Source: Pseudanabaena sp. M53BS1SP1A06MG (GTDB taxonomy: Bacteria; Cyanobacteriota; Cyanobacteriia; Pseudanabaenales; Pseudanabaenaceae). Taken from it: DNA of 40,121 bases. The stretch is taken from positions 1 through 40,121 of the forward strand of contig JADBWH010000107.1 in the NCBI GenBank assembly GCA_020404105.1, given 5' to 3'. The notes under the pieces were generated by a model. The model searched no databases. It saw only the letters and a list, made by a program, of their open reading frames with translations, and was not told the origin of the DNA. Position numbers and translations under genes: made by a program. Below, in pieces: positions 25,007-34,674 of this stretch (its first letter is position 1; every line of letters starts with the position of its first letter).

Positions 25007-26392
25007 TTAAGCACCATAAATTTTTTCTTTAACCCAAATACTTAAAGGATAAATATAATTGTCACTCCATTCACCAAAGATCATGACAGGATGTCCACCA
25101 CTTAAAGCTAAAGTTGCCCATCCACGCTCAAACCTTGGGTTGATTGCTAATAGATGATTGGCATGATCGCGAATGAACCATTTGCCATCATTATGAACTG
25201 GGATGACCTGCTGAAGGGTGAGGGGAAATCTTTCTAACCAAGGATTTTTAACTAGGGCGCTACTGTAAGAGGCGATCGCTAAATCAATAGTTTCATATCC
25301 GACAATCTCGCGTACGGATACAAACGATGACGAGTTCTGTCTAGATTTAATAATTGCACGAAGCGGATAGGCACTCTCGAAAAATGCAAGTTCTGCTTCT
25401 AAAGAAGTTCCTAAACCAAAACTCAGCTCAAAGGCTTGATTGCCATGGGCAAATTGTAGTAATAGGGCATACCGATTACTACGTTTCCCCCAGAGCCAAG
25501 TCCGACTCATCTGCAGACGTTCCTCTGTTTCTATTTGCTGTCCGATGACTAGCCAGAGATCCTGCTGGAGGTATGGAGACAAAGTTGAAGAATTTTCCTG
25601 AGTAGTAATTAATTCTGACTGGTTTTGCGTCCAGCCGATTTGATTGCGAATATCAGCTTGATTGGGTAAGGGAAGAGACTCTAGATGCTGAAAACCTTCC
25701 AAAAGTAAATGTAACTTGCCTAATTTTGCTAATAGTCGCGATTCCCAACCTGTACCCGAATTAATGATACTGGGAATCTCCCGCAACTGTCTGGCTAAAC
25801 TCGGTGCTTGGGCATCAACCATCCGCGCCGCAGGCTGTTCCCAAAACTGATAAGACTCTGTGCGAACTGAAGTTAACCCCTGACGGATTAAGTCATTGAG
25901 CCACATTTGCAGATCCTGAACTCCTGCTGTGACCTTATGGAGTCTGGCGCTAGCACGTTTGGCTTGAGCCTCTGGATTGATCGCTTTTTCAGGTTGATTT
26001 AGTTTTTGCTTTTGTTTCTCTTCCCGTTTCGTCCGTGATGCGATCCAATCAGTTACCCAATCAGGTGGGGTTCCCTCAGTTAAAACTGTGGGTTGGCTGA
26101 CCATCAAAAACAATAATCCCAACCCATGCTTACAAGGGAATTTGCGGCTAGGACAACTACAACGAAATGCAGGCTCAGACAAGTCAACCTGTGTGCGATA
26201 GGGATCTTTCCCACTACCTTTGCATTCACCCCAAATTATCTGTTGTTCCTTGCCCAAATTGCTCCATTTATTTAATGTCGCTAAGCCTATACCATTCTTT
26301 GCTGAGGCAGGATCGGGGGCTAGAGATATCACCCGATCTGCTGTCCAATCGGCTATTCCTAGAGGAGGAGAATCATGATTTGTTTCGACCAT
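25007..26392 (-). CDS. SWIM zinc-finger protein
   Basis: A 461-aa protein with a SWIM zinc finger (CxCx(n)CxH) in FRCSCPSRKFPCKHG at about residues 75-92. A Lys/Glu/Gln-rich coiled stretch (about 118-145) follows, and the rest is alpha/beta without a motif I know. Bacterial SWIM proteins often accompany SNF2 helicases or VWA/MoxR genes; here the neighbour is mfd on the same strand, 38 bases upstream, so co-transcription is possible. The function is unknown. Confidence 0.8.
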   Translation of the reverse strand: MVETNHDSPPLGIADWTADRVISLAPDPASAKNGIGLATLNKWSNLGKEQQIIWGECKGSGKDPYRTQVDLSEPAFRCSCPSRKFPCKHGLGLLFLMVSQPTVLTEGTPPDWVTDWIASRTKREEKQKQKLNQPEKAINPEAQAKRASARLHKVTAGVQDLQMWLNDLIRQGLTSVRTESYQFWEQPAARMVDAQAPSLARQLREIPSIINSGTGWESRLLAKLGKLHLLLEGFQHLESLPLPNQADIRNQIGWTQNQSELITTQENSSTLSPYLQQDLWLVIGQQIETEERLQMSRTWLWGKRSNRYALLLQFAHGNQAFELSFGLGTSLEAELAFFESAYPLRAIIKSRQNSSSFVSVREIVGYETIDLAIASYSSALVKNPWLERFPLTLQQVIPVHNDGKWFIRDHANHLLAINPRFERGWATLALSGGHPVMIFGEWSDNYIYPLSIWVKEKIYGA

Positions 26393-26430
26393 TTTCTTCT
26401 GATGGAAATTGAATTATGAGTTATGTAAAA

Positions 26431-29400
26431 CTATGCTTCTGATTTCGCAAGTTGCATTGTGTCCAGCCATTCGATTAGGCTATCAAGCTGCTTATCATGC
26501 GAAAGTGTGCCCAATCCGCGCACGGTGACATTACCTTTGCTATAGACAAAGCGCGATCGCAAATGGCTAGGGAGATGCTCATGGAGTAATTTCCATGCAG
26601 GTTCTTCCATCTTTGATTCGAGGACAACGTGCTGTTTACCTTCAGGTTTGATACGCGAGAAGCCAATCCGTTTGGCAATCAGTTTCAATTCCATCACTTT
26701 AACCAGTTGCATCGCTGGTGCAGGTACTTTGCCATAGCAATCATTCCATTCTTCTATGATTTGGGCGAGTTCGCGGCGTGAAGTCACGGAAGATACGGAT
26801 CGGTAGGCGCTCATCTTGCGATCTCCATCGGGGATATATTCCGCAGGAATAAAGGCGGTAATCGGTAGATCTACCTGCGTATCATCGACTTCAGGGATTT
26901 CCGAGCCACGTATTTCCGCGATCGCTTCCTGGAGCATTTCCATATAGAGATCAAAGCCAATTGTGTTAATTTGTCCAGATTGTTCCGCACCGAGGAGATT
27001 GCCGACACCTCTAATTTCCATATCACGCATCGCTAACTGATAGCCTGAGCCAAGATGGGTAAATTCTTGAATTGCCTTGAGACGTTTCCGAGCCACATCG
27101 GTGAGTTCGCCCTTTTCTTGATAAAAGAGCCATGCATGGGCTTGGATGCCTGCCCGACCGACACGACCACGCAACTGATAAAGCTGAGCAAGTCCAAAGC
27201 GTTGGGCATCTTCGATAATGATGGTATTTACCCTTGGAATGTCTAAGCCTGATTCGATAATCGTGGTACAGATCATCATGTCCGCTTCGCCACTACTAAA
27301 GCTGAGCATGGTAGACTCTAGCTCTGATTCGGGCATCTGTCCGTGGGCGATCGCCATGCGTACCGATGGCAACATTTCATGGACTTTCGCTGCAACTTCA
27401 TCAATATCATCAATGCGCGATACTACATAGAAAATCTGCCCACCGCGATCGAGTTCTTGACGAATGGCAGCGCGAACTAATTCGAGGTTATAGCGAGATA
27501 AATGGGTTATGATCGATCGCCTCGATGGTGGTGGGGTCGTAATCAGACTCATTTCCCGCACGCCCGACATAGCCATATAGAGGGTTCTGGGAATTGGTGT
27601 TGCCGAGAGAGTCAGCACATCCACTTCCGTTTTCATAGTTTTAATTTTCTCTTTTTGTGCCACCCCGAAGCGTTGCTCTTCGTCAATGACAAGTAAACCC
27701 AAATCCTTAAATTCTGCATCCTTAGCTAAAAGCTGGTGCGTACCCACGACAATATCTAATTCACCTGTTTTCAGCTTGCGGATAATTTCTTTCTTTTCGG
27801 AAGTACTCTTAAAGCGGTTCAGTAGGGCTATATTCACGGGATAGGCAGCATAGCGCTCTTGGAGGCTGTGGTAATGCTGTTGCGCGAGAATTGTTGTAGG
27901 AACGAGTAGTGCCGCCTGTTTACCAGAAGTTACTGCTTTAAAGATCGTCCGAATCGCAACTTCTGTTTTCCCGAAACCAACATCACCACACACAAGGCGA
28001 TCCATTGGTCGGGAACTTTCCATATCTAGCTTGACATCTTGAGTTGCCTTGAGTTGGTCAGGTGTGGGTTGATAGGGAAAAGAATCTTCCATTTCCTGTT
28101 GCCAAGGATTATCAGGCGGGAAAGCATAACCAGCCTGTTGCGATCGCTTGGCATAGAGTTCTAGCAAATCAAAGGCAATTTTCTTAATAGCTTTCTTTGC
28201 CTTGGTCGTGGTATTCGCCCAAGCCTTGCCCGTCATTTTATGCAGTTCAGGTTTTGCCTCATGCATTCCCCGATAGCGTGACAGAATCGACATCTGATCG
28301 ACTACGACGCGCAATAATCCATCCGCATATTTAAGAACGAGATATTCGCGAGTTTCATTATTAACAGTCAACTTCTCTAATTTGATAAACTGCCCCACAC
28401 CATGATTTTTGTGGACGACGTAATCCCCTGGGGAGAGCTTATTTATGTCAACCTGCTTAGAAGTTGCTCTGCGGCGCTTTCGCACATAATTGGGTGTACC
28501 AAGGGCATGCTGTCCAAAAAATTCGCGATCGCTAATGACGACAATACGATAAGTCGGCAACACAAACCCTTGAATCTCGGCAATACCTGAATATTTCAAA
28601 GCTACGGCTATTCGAAGGTTATGGGTTTTCTCGATCGCAGGATAATCTCGCACATTAGGGATAAATTGCGCTTGGCAGTCATGCTCTTGTAATAGGGCAA
28701 CTGTGCGTGATGGTTGTGCCGAAATGAGAATAATTTTGTACTTCTGTTCACGATAGTCACGGATTGTCTGAGCAATCTTACCGAATTGATGCGGAATCGC
28801 TGGCACAGGACGACTTGACATATTTATGCCACGATTTTCTTCGGCAAGTTCAAATAAATCAAGGCGATCGAATTTAGTGATTTCTGCTAAACATTCCGCA
28901 AAGGAGCGATGGAGTTTGCCCTCACCCCCAGATCCTCTCCCATGGGGAGAGGGGTGGAAGAAAGCTGGGAAAAGTTCTTCGGCGGATTCGTACCAGCGAT
29001 CGCAATGGGCTTGACATTGCTCTAATTCATCAATGACGATGATGCATTGCTCTGGCTTGGGTAAATAGTCTAAGAGCGAAGCGCTAGAAAGCGGATGGAC
29101 AGCAAAGCCCTTGCTGCTAAATTCGTCTTCAGCATCTTGATCAGGAAATTCTAAACTACCTAAAATATGTCCGTAACTAATGGGAGTTAGTAAAACTGAA
29201 GGAATGCTATCTAAGGCTCGCTGCGTGGCAGGATCAAATTCGCGAATTCTCTCAATCTCATCACCGAACCAATCAATCCGCACAGGCATTTCGCTAGATA
29301 CAGGGAAAATATCGATGATGTCCCCACGCCTTGCCCATTGCCCCTCAGTCTCAACGGTAGAAGCATTTTCGTAACCCATGATCGTGAGATTTTCGGCTAA

Positions 29401-29877
29401 ATCCCGCAACTTGATCTCGGAACCAACTTCAAGTTGAGCACAATAGTCATTAAATTTTTGGGGGCTGGGTAAATGTTTTTGAAGAGCGCGATCGGTTGCC
29501 ACGATCGCCATTTTTTTCTTTTCCCCTTCCAGTTGATCCCAATCCGCTAAATCCGCCAATACCTGCATCTGTCCCCAGATTACCTCTGACTCAGGCTGAT
29601 ATGGCTCATAGGGCAACATATCGGAATTGGGATAGTAATGCACCGTATGCCAGCCCATCGTCTCAAGCTGCACCGCCCAGCGTCCTGCCTCCTCAATTGT
29701 GGAGGTAATCACCAGCATTAATCTTTCTTGGCGCTGGCTCAGGGTTGAGCTAACTAAACCTTTGCTTACGCGCGATAAGCCTGAAAGCGTTAGTTGATGA
29801 TTCCTCGCCAGTTTACTCTCTAGTTCATCAGTGAGTGGCGATCGGATTAATGAACGAATTACAGAGGGAAATGGCAT
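26431..29877 (-). CDS. mfd: Transcription-repair coupling factor Mfd
   Basis: Removes stalled RNA polymerase and recruits UvrA for nucleotide-excision repair. The N-terminal UvrB-like module (about 1-290) is followed by the RNA-polymerase-interacting domain near residue 480 ([16 protein letters not shown]), the RecG-like translocase with Walker [10 protein letters not shown] near residue 630 and [17 protein letters not shown], and the C-terminal TRCF domain. The length of 1148 aa is normal. Near residues 307-320 it carries a [12 protein letters not shown] peptide encoded by a palindromic intergenic-type repeat (see findings). Confidence 0.96.
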   Translation of the reverse strand: MPFPSVIRSLIRSPLTDELESKLARNHQLTLSGLSRVSKGLVSSTLSQRQERLMLVITSTIEEAGRWAVQLETMGWHTVHYYPNSDMLPYEPYQPESEVIWGQMQVLADLADWDQLEGEKKKMAIVATDRALQKHLPSPQKFNDYCAQLEVGSEIKLRDLAENLTIMGYENASTVETEGQWARRGDIIDIFPVSSEMPVRIDWFGDEIERIREFDPATQRALDSIPSVLLTPISYGHILGSLEFPDQDAEDEFSSKGFAVHPLSSASLLDYLPKPEQCIIVIDELEQCQAHCDRWYESAEELFPAFFHPSPHGRGSGGEGKLHRSFAECLAEITKFDRLDLFELAEENRGINMSSRPVPAIPHQFGKIAQTIRDYREQKYKIILISAQPSRTVALLQEHDCQAQFIPNVRDYPAIEKTHNLRIAVALKYSGIAEIQGFVLPTYRIVVISDREFFGQHALGTPNYVRKRRRATSKQVDINKLSPGDYVVHKNHGVGQFIKLEKLTVNNETREYLVLKYADGLLRVVVDQMSILSRYRGMHEAKPELHKMTGKAWANTTTKAKKAIKKIAFDLLELYAKRSQQAGYAFPPDNPWQQEMEDSFPYQPTPDQLKATQDVKLDMESSRPMDRLVCGDVGFGKTEVAIRTIFKAVTSGKQAALLVPTTILAQQHYHSLQERYAAYPVNIALLNRFKSTSEKKEIIRKLKTGELDIVVGTHQLLAKDAEFKDLGLLVIDEEQRFGVAQKEKIKTMKTEVDVLTLSATPIPRTLYMAMSGVREMSLITTPPPSRRSIITHLSRYNLELVRAAIRQELDRGGQIFYVVSRIDDIDEVAAKVHEMLPSVRMAIAHGQMPESELESTMLSFSSGEADMMICTTIIESGLDIPRVNTIIIEDAQRFGLAQLYQLRGRVGRAGIQAHAWLFYQEKGELTDVARKRLKAIQEFTHLGSGYQLAMRDMEIRGVGNLLGAEQSGQINTIGFDLYMEMLQEAIAEIRGSEIPEVDDTQVDLPITAFIPAEYIPDGDRKMSAYRSVSSVTSRRELAQIIEEWNDCYGKVPAPAMQLVKVMELKLIAKRIGFSRIKPEGKQHVVLESKMEEPAWKLLHEHLPSHLRSRFVYSKGNVTVRGLGTLSHDKQLDSLIEWLDTMQLAKSEA
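28919..28956. repeat. Palindromic repeat inserted in frame in mfd
   Basis: CCCTCACCCCC followed by CCTCTCCC (28934-28941) pairing with GGGAGAGG (28945-28952). The reverse complement resembles window positions 3-43 (hairpin then GGGGGTGAGGG). It keeps the reading frame and encodes about 13 Pro/Gly/Ser/His-rich residues. Confidence 0.7.
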
Positions 29878-30243
29878 GGAATAGGTAATTGATGGTTGAA
29901 TTTAAATTTAGAGATGGCTAACAGTACTATTACCTAAGCCTAACAATAATTTTTAGGGAGGAGTGATATTAAGTCAAACATGAATTATCCAGCATGAACG
30001 CCTCGAAAAGTGCCAGATCATCCCCCAAAGAATAATCAAACACTATTACATATGAATAATCTATAATATAATGTTATTGACAATTTCTTGGTTTATTGCA
30101 ATTAATTCTCACTTAAATAGTGTATAAGTATTTATTGAGGATTAAATTTGCGATCTATTCGCATTAAAGCTGATAACAAGGTCACTGCCTAAAATTTTGT
30201 ATAGCTTTTTGAGAATTAATATCTTTATGTCTGAATTATACGT

Positions 30244-30642
30244 GTGACTAAATCTACCTTTTCATTTACTCGTATATTACTTTCTGGATTTGTTTTGGCA
30301 TTAATAGCTGGTGGCTGTACAACGATCCCAGAGGCAACTAAACCTGAAGCTGTTAAAACTTCGTCATCTGCCGCGCCTCCCGCCGCCGAGCCAAAAGCAA
30401 CTCCCTCTGCTACTCCTGATGCTGCCGACCCCAAGTCAGCGAAATCCAGCAAAATCAATATTAATACAGCTACCAATGCTGAGTTGGACAAGCTAGAGTT
30501 ACCAGGCACTAAGCCTTCGTTATCCGAGCGAATTGAAGGTGGTAGACCATATAAACAAATTGATGATCTTGTAACCAAAAAGGCAATCTCTGCCGAAGAA
30601 TTCAAATTAATTCAGAATCTAGTTACCACTGAAACCAAGTAG
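30244..30642 (+). CDS. Helix-hairpin-helix (ComEA-like) lipoprotein
   Basis: A 132-aa lipoprotein: signal segment ending in AGGC (C25), a Pro/Ala/Ser-rich linker (about 30-70), then a helix-hairpin-helix domain (ININTATNAELDKLELPG, RPYKQIDDLVTKKAIS) like ComEA and PsbU. HhH domains bind DNA backbone in ComEA but are structural in PsbU. GTG is the only usable start. It ends 7 bases before the FTR1 permease gene on the same strand, so the two form an operon. The upstream gap 29878-30243 is AT-rich and holds nothing else I recognise. Confidence 0.75.
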   Translation: MTKSTFSFTRILLSGFVLALIAGGCTTIPEATKPEAVKTSSSAAPPAAEPKATPSATPDAADPKSAKSSKININTATNAELDKLELPGTKPSLSERIEGGRPYKQIDDLVTKKAISAEEFKLIQNLVTTETK

Positions 30643-30649
30643 GGAAAGT

Positions 30650-31579
30650 ATGGATTTTAGTAGCGCACTGCCAACCTTCTTAATCACCCTTAGAGAAGGT
30701 ACAGAGGCAACTTTGGTTGTGGGGATCGTATTAGCTTACTTGATACAAGCAAAACAATCTGTCCTCCAAAAATGGGTCTATTTAGGAGCGGCGGCAGGGC
30801 TATTCGTCAGTAGTATTATGGGCGCGATCGCTCAAAGTTTGATTGGTGGCTTTAGCGGTACGGTCTATTATTTGACAAAGGGTATTTTCTCGGTTGCGGC
30901 GATCGTGATGCTGAGTTGGATGTTGATTTGGATGACGCAGCAAGCCAAAACTATGCGCCATCAAGTTCAATCTAGTCTTGAAAAAGCCATCAGTTCAGTA
31001 GAAATTCGTAAAGCAGGTTGGGGGGTATTTACTCTCATCGCCGTGGCAGTTCTACGGGAAGGTGCGGAAACTGTTCTTTTTATCACAGGTACATTAACCC
31101 CTGACCCGACGCAATCAGGCTTAGCGCAATATGCACCAGCGATCGGTTGTTTTACAGGAATTATTGTAGCGATCGCGATCGGGATTGCTATGTTTAAATT
31201 TGGTGTGAAACTGAATATTCGTGCTTTCTTTCAAGTTTTGGGAGTAATTCTCCTGTTGATTGTGTCAGGACTAGTAATTACTTCTCTTTCCGCTTTTGAT
31301 CTGGCTAATACCGTTGATAAAGTCTTCAATCCCATAACTCAATCCTATGAGTTCCTCGATCCACCCCATCGTGTAGTTGAGTGGTTTACCCTCGGTTCTC
31401 AGATTACAGATACTTCATCAATCTTACCTGCTGATAAATTCCCTGGAATTATCTTCTCAACGCTATTTGGCTATTCTGATAAGTTATACACAACTCAGAT
31501 TGTCAGTTATTGCATCTTCCTATCAACGATGGGAACTCTTTATTTCCGTTCCCTAGAAGGCAAAAAACTATTCCGATAA
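30650..31579 (+). CDS. FTR1-family high-affinity iron permease
   Basis: A seven-helix iron (or other metal) permease, 309 aa. Both REGxE motifs of the family are present: R15-E-G-T-E19 in TM1 and R136-E-G-A-E140 in TM4, which coordinate ferric ion during transport. No EfeO, EfeB or P19 partner is adjacent; the companion is the HhH lipoprotein. GGGAAAG precedes the ATG as ribosome site. Regulation by iron is plausible but I see no clear Fur box. Confidence 0.9.
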   Translation: MDFSSALPTFLITLREGTEATLVVGIVLAYLIQAKQSVLQKWVYLGAAAGLFVSSIMGAIAQSLIGGFSGTVYYLTKGIFSVAAIVMLSWMLIWMTQQAKTMRHQVQSSLEKAISSVEIRKAGWGVFTLIAVAVLREGAETVLFITGTLTPDPTQSGLAQYAPAIGCFTGIIVAIAIGIAMFKFGVKLNIRAFFQVLGVILLLIVSGLVITSLSAFDLANTVDKVFNPITQSYEFLDPPHRVVEWFTLGSQITDTSSILPADKFPGIIFSTLFGYSDKLYTTQIVSYCIFLSTMGTLYFRSLEGKKLFR

Positions 31580-31682
31580 AATCATCATTTCGTCATATCT
31601 AACCTTCCCTTGAGCGGCTGTAATTTACGTTGAGTTTAATACCAAGGTTTTTGGCAGTTCGCTTCAGCTACTTGTTAGAATT

Positions 31683-32096
31683 TCATCGTGAGCCACTCCA
31701 GCGAAATACTGGTTCGGAACCTATTTCTCCCCAATAGCCATTAAAACTAGAGAAATTCTCCGAAAAGGTCACTTCAAGATTCCCAGTTCCATATTTATCA
31801 TTCCAAACACATCGCATAACAAGAACCTGCATTACTTGGCATTGAGACAATGTGCCGAATACCACTTTCCCTTGCTCATCCATCGTGTAGCTACCTTCTA
31901 AAGAGTCTTCTCTAGTTTTCCTAAATTCTGTTGTTCCAGATACTAAACTACCTGCACTCAAAATTCGACTTTGATAGTTTCCGAGAGCTTGATCTACCCA
32001 ATCACTTGAAGACTGAGCACTTGCATTTAGACTGCATACAATAGTCAGGGAAAAGGAAGCAACTAAAGAGCTAAAAAATAATCTTGAGCTTTTCAC
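31683..32096 (-). CDS. Secreted hypothetical protein
   Basis: A 137-aa protein with a cleavable signal peptide (about residues 1-27, ending NASAQ). The mature part is rich in Gly, Ser and aromatic residues with a C-terminal FSSFNGYWGEIGSEPVFRWSG pattern resembling small lipocalin-like secreted proteins of cyanobacteria. I do not recognise the family. It is convergent with FTR1. The 285-base gap upstream to the TPR gene shows nothing else. Confidence 0.65.
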   Translation of the reverse strand: MKSSRLFFSSLVASFSLTIVCSLNASAQSSSDWVDQALGNYQSRILSAGSLVSGTTEFRKTREDSLEGSYTMDEQGKVVFGTLSQCQVMQVLVMRCVWNDKYGTGNLEVTFSENFSSFNGYWGEIGSEPVFRWSGSR

Positions 32097-32381
32097 GGAT
32101 TTTTCCTTGAGATGATCTGTTATTCAACGTTTGTTCTGATCCAGTCTTAATCATCTAGGAAAGACTCATCCTAGATTTAACCTTCGTTACGACTAACAGA
32201 CTAAAAAGAAGTCTAACTATGATATTAGACGAAAAAATTCTGTTTAACTATAACTATTTGATCTTGTGAAGTAAAAATTTCTAGATCGTCACCAATCACA
32301 ATATTTGCTTGTGCCAATATCTCTGTGCTTAACCTGATGCCTTAGCTATTAACCAATTTTTGCACCTTGGCATACATAGAT

Positions 32382-32702
32382 TTACAATCCAAGACTCTTT
32401 GCATACTCACAGTCAGCATTTGCGCCTTCAGCATCACCGATTTTTGCCTTTGCCATGCCGCGATTGAAATAGGCTGGAGCAGCATCGGGAGCTAACTCGA
32501 TGACTTTGGTGTAATCCTCGATCGCACCCTTATAGTCCTTGATTTCTGAGCGATCGTAGGCGCGGTTGTAGTATGCCTCAGCATAATTGGGATCGATTGC
32601 GATCGCTTCGGTATAGTCAGCGATCGCCCCAGTATAGTCGCCATTTTCGGCACGTTGTATGCCGCGATCATTATAAGCTGTTGCTGAATTTAAGGTTTCC
32701 AT
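32382..32702 (-). CDS. Small tetratricopeptide-repeat protein
   Basis: A 106-aa protein built of three TPR units (about 5-38, 39-72, 73-104), each with the A-x-x-Y/F-N-R-G/A pattern (AYNDRGIQRAENGDYTGAI, AYYNRAYDRSEIKDYKG, AYFNRGMAKAKIGDAEG). It mediates protein-protein contacts; partner unknown. The ATG is immediately preceded by a tandem CCAATCA repeat in place of a normal ribosome site. Confidence 0.8.
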   Translation of the reverse strand: METLNSATAYNDRGIQRAENGDYTGAIADYTEAIAIDPNYAEAYYNRAYDRSEIKDYKGAIEDYTKVIELAPDAAPAYFNRGMAKAKIGDAEGANADCEYAKSLGL

Positions 32703-32820
32703 AGTTGGTGATTGGTGATTGGTGATTGGCTGTTAGCTGTTAGCTGTTGTCTTTTAGCTTTTAGTGATGTGGAAGCAAATTTTTTCCTTTTCCCTTTTCC
32801 CTTTTCCCTTTTTCCTTGGA
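32703..32820. repeat. Compound short tandem repeats
   Basis: Three types are stacked: TTGGTGA/TTGG heptamers (32704-32730), CTGTTAG units (about 32730-32748), and pyrimidine units of the CCCTTTT type (about 32779-32818). They are STRR-like heptamers common between cyanobacterial genes. The first type is the one found in frame in the decarboxylase gene at 9925-9990. Confidence 0.75.
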
Positions 32821-32872
32821 CATTAAGGTGTCAAAATAACTTTACCGTAAGTTCTAATATGCTGATTGCTCT

Positions 32873-34264
32873 ATGAATTCCAAGCTCAAACTACCGATGC
32901 CCAAGTTTTTGCAAACCCTGCTATCATGGTGGCTCAGCAGCCAAGCTAAATTTTTTCAAATAATTAGCCCATTGCAAGCATGGCGTGAAGGTAGTCGCTT
33001 GTTAAGTGCTAAGTTTTTGGGCGGCTTGCTAGTGGTGATGCTGGTGACTTTGCCCTTTTTGGAAAATGCTCAGACAGGGGTAATCTGTGCAGCAGTAGCG
33101 ATCGCATGGTTATTACTATGGCTTAGCGATCGCCGCGACGAACAGGAGCAAACAGTACCGATTTGGACTGCCATACATACGCCTTTAATTAGCTACTGGG
33201 CGATCGCTTTTGTTGCCACTTTGGTCTCACCCGTGCGGGCGGCGGCTGTCGATGGCATGGTCAAACTCACGCTATATATGCTTGCCTTTGTGTCAATGAG
33301 TCGGTTGATGCGTTTGGGATGGCGATCAATTTTCATTGGGGCATATTTAGGCTCGGCACTGATTGCCAGTGCCTATGGTGTGCAGCAATGGTATCTCGGC
33401 GCACCCGAACTCGCTACATGGACAGATCCTACTTCTGAGACCGCAGGCGTGACCCGTGTTTATAGTTTTTTGGGTAATCCTAATTTATTTGCAGGATACT
33501 TAATGCCAGCGTTACCTTTAGGCGCGATCGCTGCTATTCATTGGCGTGGTTGGGGCTTGAAGGCGTTAGGAATTATTACGGCAATTTTTGGGACATTTTG
33601 CATTACGCAAACCCAGAGTCGGGGCGGACTCATGGGCTTAGCGGCTGAGAGTTTTACGCTAGTATTGTTATTGGTGTATTGGTGGGGCAAGCGGTTGCCG
33701 AAGTGGACTTTTCCTACGGTCTTCGGCGGTATGGCTGGGGCAATCGCTCTAGGTACAATTCTCGTACCGACATTGCGTAAACGGGTATTTAGTATTTTCG
33801 GAACCGATGATAGTAGCAATGCATTCCGAGTCAATGTTTGGCAATCGGTTTTCAATATGATCAGAGCCAAGCCAATTTTAGGGATTGGACCAGGAAACAA
33901 AGCTTTTAATCAAATCTATCCCCTTTATCAACGATCAGGCTATAGCGCCTTGGGTACTTATTCCGTGCCTTTGGAAATCACGGTGGAGACGGGGATAGTC
34001 GGTGTAGTTTGTTATGGTTGGTTAGTGTTTACTGTTTTCCGCCAAGGCTTTCTGGGATTAAATCGATTGAGAAGCGATCGCGATTCTAGTGGTTTATGGA
34101 TTATAGGGGCGATCGCCACTTTAGTGGGGATGCTCGTTCATGGTCTAGTCGATACAGTCTGGTATCGTCCCCAAGTGCAGTTACTCTGGTGGTTAGCGAT
34201 CGCCATTATCAGTAGTTTTTACATTAATCCTGTAGCTAAGCAGGAAGTAGAAATCGAAAATTAG
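32873..34264 (+). CDS. ictB: IctB-type membrane protein (O-antigen ligase-like)
   Basis: A 463-aa polytopic protein of the O-antigen ligase/Wzy superfamily, similar to cyanobacterial IctB, first named as a putative inorganic carbon transporter. About ten helices are visible; conserved stretches are ATWTDPTSETAGVTRVYSFLGNPNLFAGY, TQSRGGLMGL, the long extracytoplasmic loop with DDSSNAFRVNVW, and IGPGNKAFNQIYPLYQ. The gene is rich in GCGATCGC sites. Whether it moves bicarbonate or ligates sugars is unsettled in the literature. Confidence 0.85.
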   Translation: MNSKLKLPMPKFLQTLLSWWLSSQAKFFQIISPLQAWREGSRLLSAKFLGGLLVVMLVTLPFLENAQTGVICAAVAIAWLLLWLSDRRDEQEQTVPIWTAIHTPLISYWAIAFVATLVSPVRAAAVDGMVKLTLYMLAFVSMSRLMRLGWRSIFIGAYLGSALIASAYGVQQWYLGAPELATWTDPTSETAGVTRVYSFLGNPNLFAGYLMPALPLGAIAAIHWRGWGLKALGIITAIFGTFCITQTQSRGGLMGLAAESFTLVLLLVYWWGKRLPKWTFPTVFGGMAGAIALGTILVPTLRKRVFSIFGTDDSSNAFRVNVWQSVFNMIRAKPILGIGPGNKAFNQIYPLYQRSGYSALGTYSVPLEITVETGIVGVVCYGWLVFTVFRQGFLGLNRLRSDRDSSGLWIIGAIATLVGMLVHGLVDTVWYRPQVQLLWWLAIAIISSFYINPVAKQEVEIEN

Positions 34265-34267
34265 GGA

Positions 34268-34674
34268 ATGAAAGACAAGCTATTTGAAATGCTCATCCCC
34301 AAACGACCGTTATCACTTCAGGCAAAAAATCATAATTTACAAGCTTGGAAAGATTATGTGTATGGTCGCGCCAGAAACGATTGAGAAGGTGGGACTCCCT
34401 ATGAAAATCAGGGCTTCGCCTAACCTTAGTGTATTTATGTGACGATTCTCCAGCCGATATAGATAATATAGTTAAACCTATACAAGATGCCTTGGTAGGA
34501 GTTGTATATGCTGATGATTCTCTTATTACGGATGTCGATAGCCATAGAAGATTTATTACAGATGGCATTGACCTAACAAATTTGCCAAGACTTTTAATCC
34601 GAGGTGCTGAGTCTGGCGAAGAATGTGTTTATGTAAGCGTTAGTTTGGCTGAAAATTTAGAGGTATACCTATGA
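34268..34674 (+). pseudogene. Broken RusA-like Holliday-junction resolvase gene
   Basis: Reading from ATG 34268 gives 38 residues (MKDKLFEMLIPKRPLSLQ..., a typical RusA N-terminus) and then TGA at 34382. After this the same frame still reads EGGTPYENQG, then a shift near the GGG at 34411-34413 moves the reading into the frame LRLTLVYLCDDSPADIDNI. The 3' part holds the RusA signature, DIDNIVKPIQDAL and YADDSLITD, with the metal-binding aspartates. One nonsense change (TGG to TGA) and one lost base would explain the break. The stop overlaps the next start as ATGA, so the two were translationally coupled. A sequencing error or recoding is possible. Confidence 0.65.

Noticed and set aside
29878-30243. 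Possible small RNA or promoter structure in the 366-base AT-rich gap before the HhH gene
   Set aside because: No hairpin of note, no box motif and no conserved open frame was seen.
30225-30605. 126-residue frame antisense to the HhH lipoprotein
   Set aside because: It reflects the Ala/Pro-rich linker of the true gene; the sense protein has a lipobox and an HhH domain.
34293-34568. 91-residue frame antisense to the broken RusA-like gene
   Set aside because: The sense strand shows RusA motifs on both sides of the lesions; the antisense frame has none.
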